Source of the DNA: Pseudomonadota bacterium
GTDB taxonomy: Bacteria; Myxococcota; Polyangia; GCA-2747355; JACKDQ01
Direction: 5' to 3'
Length of the DNA stretch: 7,579 nt
Assembly: GCA_030591195.1 (NCBI GenBank)
Contig: JAUVBO010000099.1
Span: 1-7,579, forward strand
Shown: piece after piece, positions 4,965 through 7,579 of the stretch
How positions within the stretch are numbered: position 1 is the first letter of the stretch
Layout of the letters: every line of letters begins with the position of its first letter
Notes under the pieces: generated by a model
What the model was told of the DNA's origin: nothing
What the model saw: only the letters and a program-made list of their open reading frames with translations
Databases searched by the model: none
Translations under genes and position numbers: made by a program

Positions 4965-7130
4965 CTAGCGAGGGTGGGCTCGGGGCTTGCCGACCAACAG
5001 CACGGTGCAGCGTCCCGGCAGCTGGATGCTGTCGCCGTCGACCGGCTGACCGGCCTCGACCAGGTCCATCGGGCTGGGGCGAGAGGTGTCGATCACCCGG
5101 TGCCAGACCAGCTCCTCGTCCAGCGCTGGCAGCTCGAACCGCAGGGGCTTGGACCAGCCATTGAGGGCGACGAACAGCTCGCGGTCGTCGGTGTCCGGCG
5201 CCGTCGCCGGCGAGGAACCCTGGATCTGCAGCGCGAGGCTGTGGGAGTGGTACGACCAGTCCGGGCGATCGAGGGTGACCCCGTGCCAGCGAAACTCCGA
5301 CGACAGCTGCCCTGGTAGCTGGTCGCCGTCGGTGGCGAAGGGGGCGACGAAGCACGGCCGGGTCAGCGCCGGGTGGGCCCGGCGCAGCGCCACCAGCTTG
5401 CGACAGAAATCCCGTATCTCGCTGCGCTCGGCAGCGTCCGACCAGTCGTGCCAGCTCAGCGGGTTGTCTTGGCAGTAGGTGTTGTTGTTACCCTGCTGGG
5501 TCCGCCACAGCTCGTCGCCGCCGAGCAGCATCGGCGTGCCTCGTGAGATCATCAGCACGGTGAGCAGGTTCTTCGCCTGCGTCAGCCGTAGCGACCTGAT
5601 CGACGGGTCGTCGGTGGGGCCCTCGGCGCCGTGGTTGCAGCTGTAGCTCGCGTCGGTGCCGTCGCGGTTCTGCTCGCCGTTGCGTTCGTTGTGCTTGTGC
5701 TCGTAGGAGACCAGGTCACGGAGCGTGAAGCCGTCGTGGGCGGTGATGAAGTTGATGCTGTGGGCCGGGGTGCGCTTCTGGCCGAAGAGATCGCGGCTGC
5801 CGCCGATGCGTCGCGCGAGGTCCGGCACCATCCCGCGGTCGCCGCGGACGAAGCGCCGCACGTCGTCGCGGAAGCGGCCGTTCCACTCGGCCCAGGAGGC
5901 GGGGAAGCCGCCGACCTTGTACATCCCCTCGGCATCCCACGACTCGGCGATCAGCTTGCAGCCGCGGAGGATCGGGTCGCCGCCGATGTCGTAGAGCAAG
6001 CCGAGGTCGCCGATCCACGCGCCCTTGCGGTCGCGGCCGAGGATCGTCGCCAGGTCGAAGCGGAAGCCGTCGACGTGCATCTCCACCGCCCAGTACCGCA
6101 AGCAGTCGAGGATCAGCTGCTTGACCACCGTGTGGTTGCAGTTGAGCGTGTTGCCGCAGCCGGAGTAGTTGCGATAGAAACGCCCGCGGTCGAGCATGTA
6201 GTAGACCGCGTTGTCCAGGCCGCGGAAGCCAAGGGTCGGCCCGATCTCGTCACCCTCGCCGGTGTGGTTGAAGACCACGTCCAGGATCACCTCGATCCCC
6301 GCCAGGTGAAGCGCCTTGACCATCTCGCGGAACTCGCGGGCGACGCTGGCCGGATCGGTTGGAGTGGCGGCATAGCGGCGCTGGAGGCCGAAGAAGCCCA
6401 GCGGCGAGTATCCCCAGTAGTTTCCCAGCAGGCGGCCGGTCAGCGGATCAGTGCCGTTGTGCTCGTCGGGGTCGAACTCGTGGGTCGGCATCAACTCCAC
6501 CGCGGTGACGCCGAGGTCGAGCAGGTGCGGGATCTTCTCGACCAGCCCGAGGTAGGTGCCCGGGTGGGCCACCGCGGCCGACGGGTGGGTCGTGAAGCCC
6601 TTGACGTGGACCTCGTAGAGCGTGCTGCGCTCGAGCGACCGGCGTGGTGGCTGGTCATCCTCCCAGTCGAAGGTCGAGCTGCTGAGCGCCACCGACCGCG
6701 TGGTGTGGGTCGCGCTGTCTGCCGAGCTGAAGCTGAGGTCCCTCTCCGCAGATCCGACGGAGCGGTCGTAGCCATAGAGCGAGTCGTGCTCGGTGGCGTA
6801 GCGGCCGGCAAAGGCGCGGGCGTAGGGGTCGAAGAGCAGCTTGTTGACGTTGAACCGGTGCCCCGCCGGGGATGGCGTGTACGGGCCGTCGACGCGGTAG
6901 CCGTACTGCTGTCCGGCGCCGATCCCGTGGACGAAGAGGTGCCAGATGTCGCCGGTGCGATCTCGCCGGGGGTCGAGGGCCAGCGAGGCGCGCGGCGCCG
7001 GATCGTCGGCGTCGAACAGCTCGAGGTAGACCGCGGTCCCGTTGCGGCTGAAGAGGGCGAAGTTGATCCCGTCGGGCGTCACCGTGGCGCCGAGAGGGTA
7101 GGGTTTTCCGGGGCTGGTTCTGGGCGACAT
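4965..7130 (-). CDS. glgX: Glycogen debranching enzyme / isoamylase (GH13, GlgX-type)
   Basis: This 721-residue enzyme is predicted to hydrolyse alpha-1,6 branch points of glycogen or phosphorylase-limit dextrin in the cytoplasm. An N-terminal CBM48-like domain (PYPLGATVTPDGINFALFSR, 10-29, and GYRVDGPYTPSPAGHRFN) precedes the GH13 barrel. The four GH13 signatures are present: DVVFNH (284-289), DGFRFD with nucleophile Asp359, LIAESWDAEG with acid/base Glu396, and FITAHDGF with Asp466. The third signature and the following MYKVGGFPASWAEWNGRFRDD resemble plant- and cyanobacterial-type isoamylases more than the E. coli GlgX form (AEPWD-GPGGYQVGNFP). The C-terminus is a typical beta-sandwich ending in PGRCTVLL. 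ATG at 7130 is chosen because GAGGA (7136-7140) lies five bases upstream and family proteins begin close to the PG-PYPLG motif. An in-frame ATG at 7193 would add 21 residues and has a weaker GGAG. The gene is monocistronic, converging on the TPR/PATAN gene and diverging from the secreted protein gene. All key residues are present, so it should be active. Confidence 0.92.
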   Translation of the reverse strand: MSPRTSPGKPYPLGATVTPDGINFALFSRNGTAVYLELFDADDPAPRASLALDPRRDRTGDIWHLFVHGIGAGQQYGYRVDGPYTPSPAGHRFNVNKLLFDPYARAFAGRYATEHDSLYGYDRSVGSAERDLSFSSADSATHTTRSVALSSSTFDWEDDQPPRRSLERSTLYEVHVKGFTTHPSAAVAHPGTYLGLVEKIPHLLDLGVTAVELMPTHEFDPDEHNGTDPLTGRLLGNYWGYSPLGFFGLQRRYAATPTDPASVAREFREMVKALHLAGIEVILDVVFNHTGEGDEIGPTLGFRGLDNAVYYMLDRGRFYRNYSGCGNTLNCNHTVVKQLILDCLRYWAVEMHVDGFRFDLATILGRDRKGAWIGDLGLLYDIGGDPILRGCKLIAESWDAEGMYKVGGFPASWAEWNGRFRDDVRRFVRGDRGMVPDLARRIGGSRDLFGQKRTPAHSINFITAHDGFTLRDLVSYEHKHNERNGEQNRDGTDASYSCNHGAEGPTDDPSIRSLRLTQAKNLLTVLMISRGTPMLLGGDELWRTQQGNNNTYCQDNPLSWHDWSDAAERSEIRDFCRKLVALRRAHPALTRPCFVAPFATDGDQLPGQLSSEFRWHGVTLDRPDWSYHSHSLALQIQGSSPATAPDTDDRELFVALNGWSKPLRFELPALDEELVWHRVIDTSRPSPMDLVEAGQPVDGDSIQLPGRCTVLLVGKPRAHPR

Positions 7131-7135
7131 CCACT

Positions 7136-7140
7136 TCCTC
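7136..7140 (-). promoter_or_regulatory. Ribosome binding site of the debranching enzyme
   Basis: GAGGA on the minus strand, five bases before the ATG at 7130, supports that start over the in-frame ATG at 7193. The latter is preceded by GGAG at a longer spacing of nine bases. Confidence 0.6.
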
Positions 7141-7213
7141 GCGAGCGGCTTTCTCCGTGCTGCGGTGCAGACTAGCCCGATGGTCGCCGACATTCGAGCA
7201 AGCTCCGAAACTC

Positions 7214-7223
7214 GGTGGCCACC
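7214..7223. promoter_or_regulatory. 10-bp palindrome in the glgX divergent region
   Basis: GGTGGCCACC is a perfect palindrome lying between the two divergent genes, where a shared operator would be expected. A GATAAT sequence at 7262-7267 resembles a -10 box on the plus strand, but no good -35 box is paired with it. Short palindromes occur by chance in GC-rich DNA, so this is only a candidate. Confidence 0.25.
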
Positions 7224-7342
7224 AGTGTTGAGGACAGATGTGATTTCAGCGTCTTAGGCCCGATAATCCGTCCGTCGCGCTGGACTGGATCTTGCCATGT
7301 ACGGCGACGGCGGAATCGGGATCAGACTCCTGAACGGGTGAT

Positions 7343-7350
7343 GAGGAGAG
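7343..7350 (+). promoter_or_regulatory. Ribosome binding site of the exported-protein gene
   Basis: GAGGAGAG, with its AGGAG core six bases before the ATG at 7355, is a strong Shine-Dalgarno sequence. It is the main evidence, with the signal peptide, that a real gene begins here although its end is outside the window. Confidence 0.75.
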
Positions 7351-7354
7351 AAGA

Positions 7355-7579
7355 ATGTACCGCAACCAAGGCGTCTTGAAGTCGTCAGCGCGGCTGGTCA
7401 TCGGCGCGATGTTCCTGGCGGCGATAGCGGCGCCAGCGCACCGGGCCCTCGCCGAGGGGAAGAAGCGCACGTTGTCGCCCGCGTCGCGGGCCAGGACCGC
7501 GGTGCGGGCGGACATGCGCGCCCGGCTGGGCAAGGGGGTCAGTATCCGCTCGAGGATCAACCACACCTCGCCCACCGGC
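7355..7579 (+). CDS. Exported protein of unknown function, N-terminal part only
   Basis: An open frame of 75 codons runs off the right edge without a stop. It begins MYRNQGVLKSSAR, a positively charged n-region, followed by the hydrophobic core LVIGAMFLAAIAAPA and a probable signal peptidase I site at ALA-E around residue 33, so the product is likely exported to the periplasm or beyond. The start of the mature part is very basic (EGKKRTLSPASRARTAVRAD, then MRARLGKGVSIRSR) and has no recognisable domain; such a segment could be a linker or pro-region before the main domain. No Cys sits at the cleavage site, so it is not a lipoprotein. The start is well supported by the strong ribosome site. 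It diverges from the debranching enzyme gene. The function cannot be told from what is visible. Confidence 0.75.
   Translation, partial: MYRNQGVLKSSARLVIGAMFLAAIAAPAHRALAEGKKRTLSPASRARTAVRADMRARLGKGVSIRSRINHTSPTG

Noticed and set aside
5631..7175. 514-residue plus-strand open frame opposite the debranching enzyme
   Set aside because: Long antisense frames are common opposite GC-rich genes. Its Val/Ala/Glu-rich, low-complexity translation has no domain, and the opposite strand has all GH13 catalytic motifs.
7246..7575. 109-residue minus-strand open frame at the right edge
   Set aside because: It is opposite the exported-protein start, which has both a strong ribosome binding site and a signal peptide; the minus frame has neither.

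Overview
The window is GC-rich (roughly two thirds G+C by eye), with GTG starts beside ATG and strong GC bias at third codon positions. A large TPR-like protein ending in a PATAN/DUF4388 domain, split transketolase genes and a GlgX-type debranching enzyme together suggest a deltaproteobacterium in the broad sense, most likely Myxococcota or a relative. That placement is an inference from gene content; no rRNA or tRNA is present to confirm it.

Layout from left to right. Positions 1-287 hold no convincing gene: they contain two copies of a repeat spaced 88 bp apart, then a perfect 9-bp-stem hairpin directly in front of a small pentapeptide-repeat protein gene (288-620, +). Nine bases after that gene, and converging on it, ends a two-gene minus-strand operon (2590 down to 630) encoding the N-terminal and C-terminal halves of a split transketolase. 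The two halves overlap by GTGA, so they are probably translationally coupled, and they very likely form one thiamine-diphosphate enzyme. The operon leader carries two back-to-back hairpins of identical geometry (7-bp stem, 3-nt loop, 3-nt linker) just before the ribosome binding site. This is the most unusual regulatory structure in the window.

Divergent from the transketolase operon, and with a recognisable sigma70-like promoter, is a 658-residue protein (2846-4822, +): an alpha-helical TPR-like N-terminal half, an acidic linker with repeated D/E-V/L-P-P-P motifs, and a C-terminal PATAN/DUF4388 domain. A GC-rich hairpin follows its stop codon. A GH13 glycogen debranching enzyme of the GlgX/isoamylase class (7130 down to 4965, -) converges on it. 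At the right edge a divergent plus-strand gene (from 7355) starts a protein with a clear signal peptide and runs out of the window.

GlgX (release of malto-oligosaccharides from glycogen) and transketolase (pentose phosphate carbon shuffling) both belong to central carbohydrate metabolism, but they are separate transcription units and nothing in the sequence shows co-regulation. The window reads as mostly ordinary chromosomal housekeeping and signalling genes. Its points of interest are small non-coding structures and the uncharacterised TPR/PATAN protein. I do not see a defence system, mobile element or CRISPR array.
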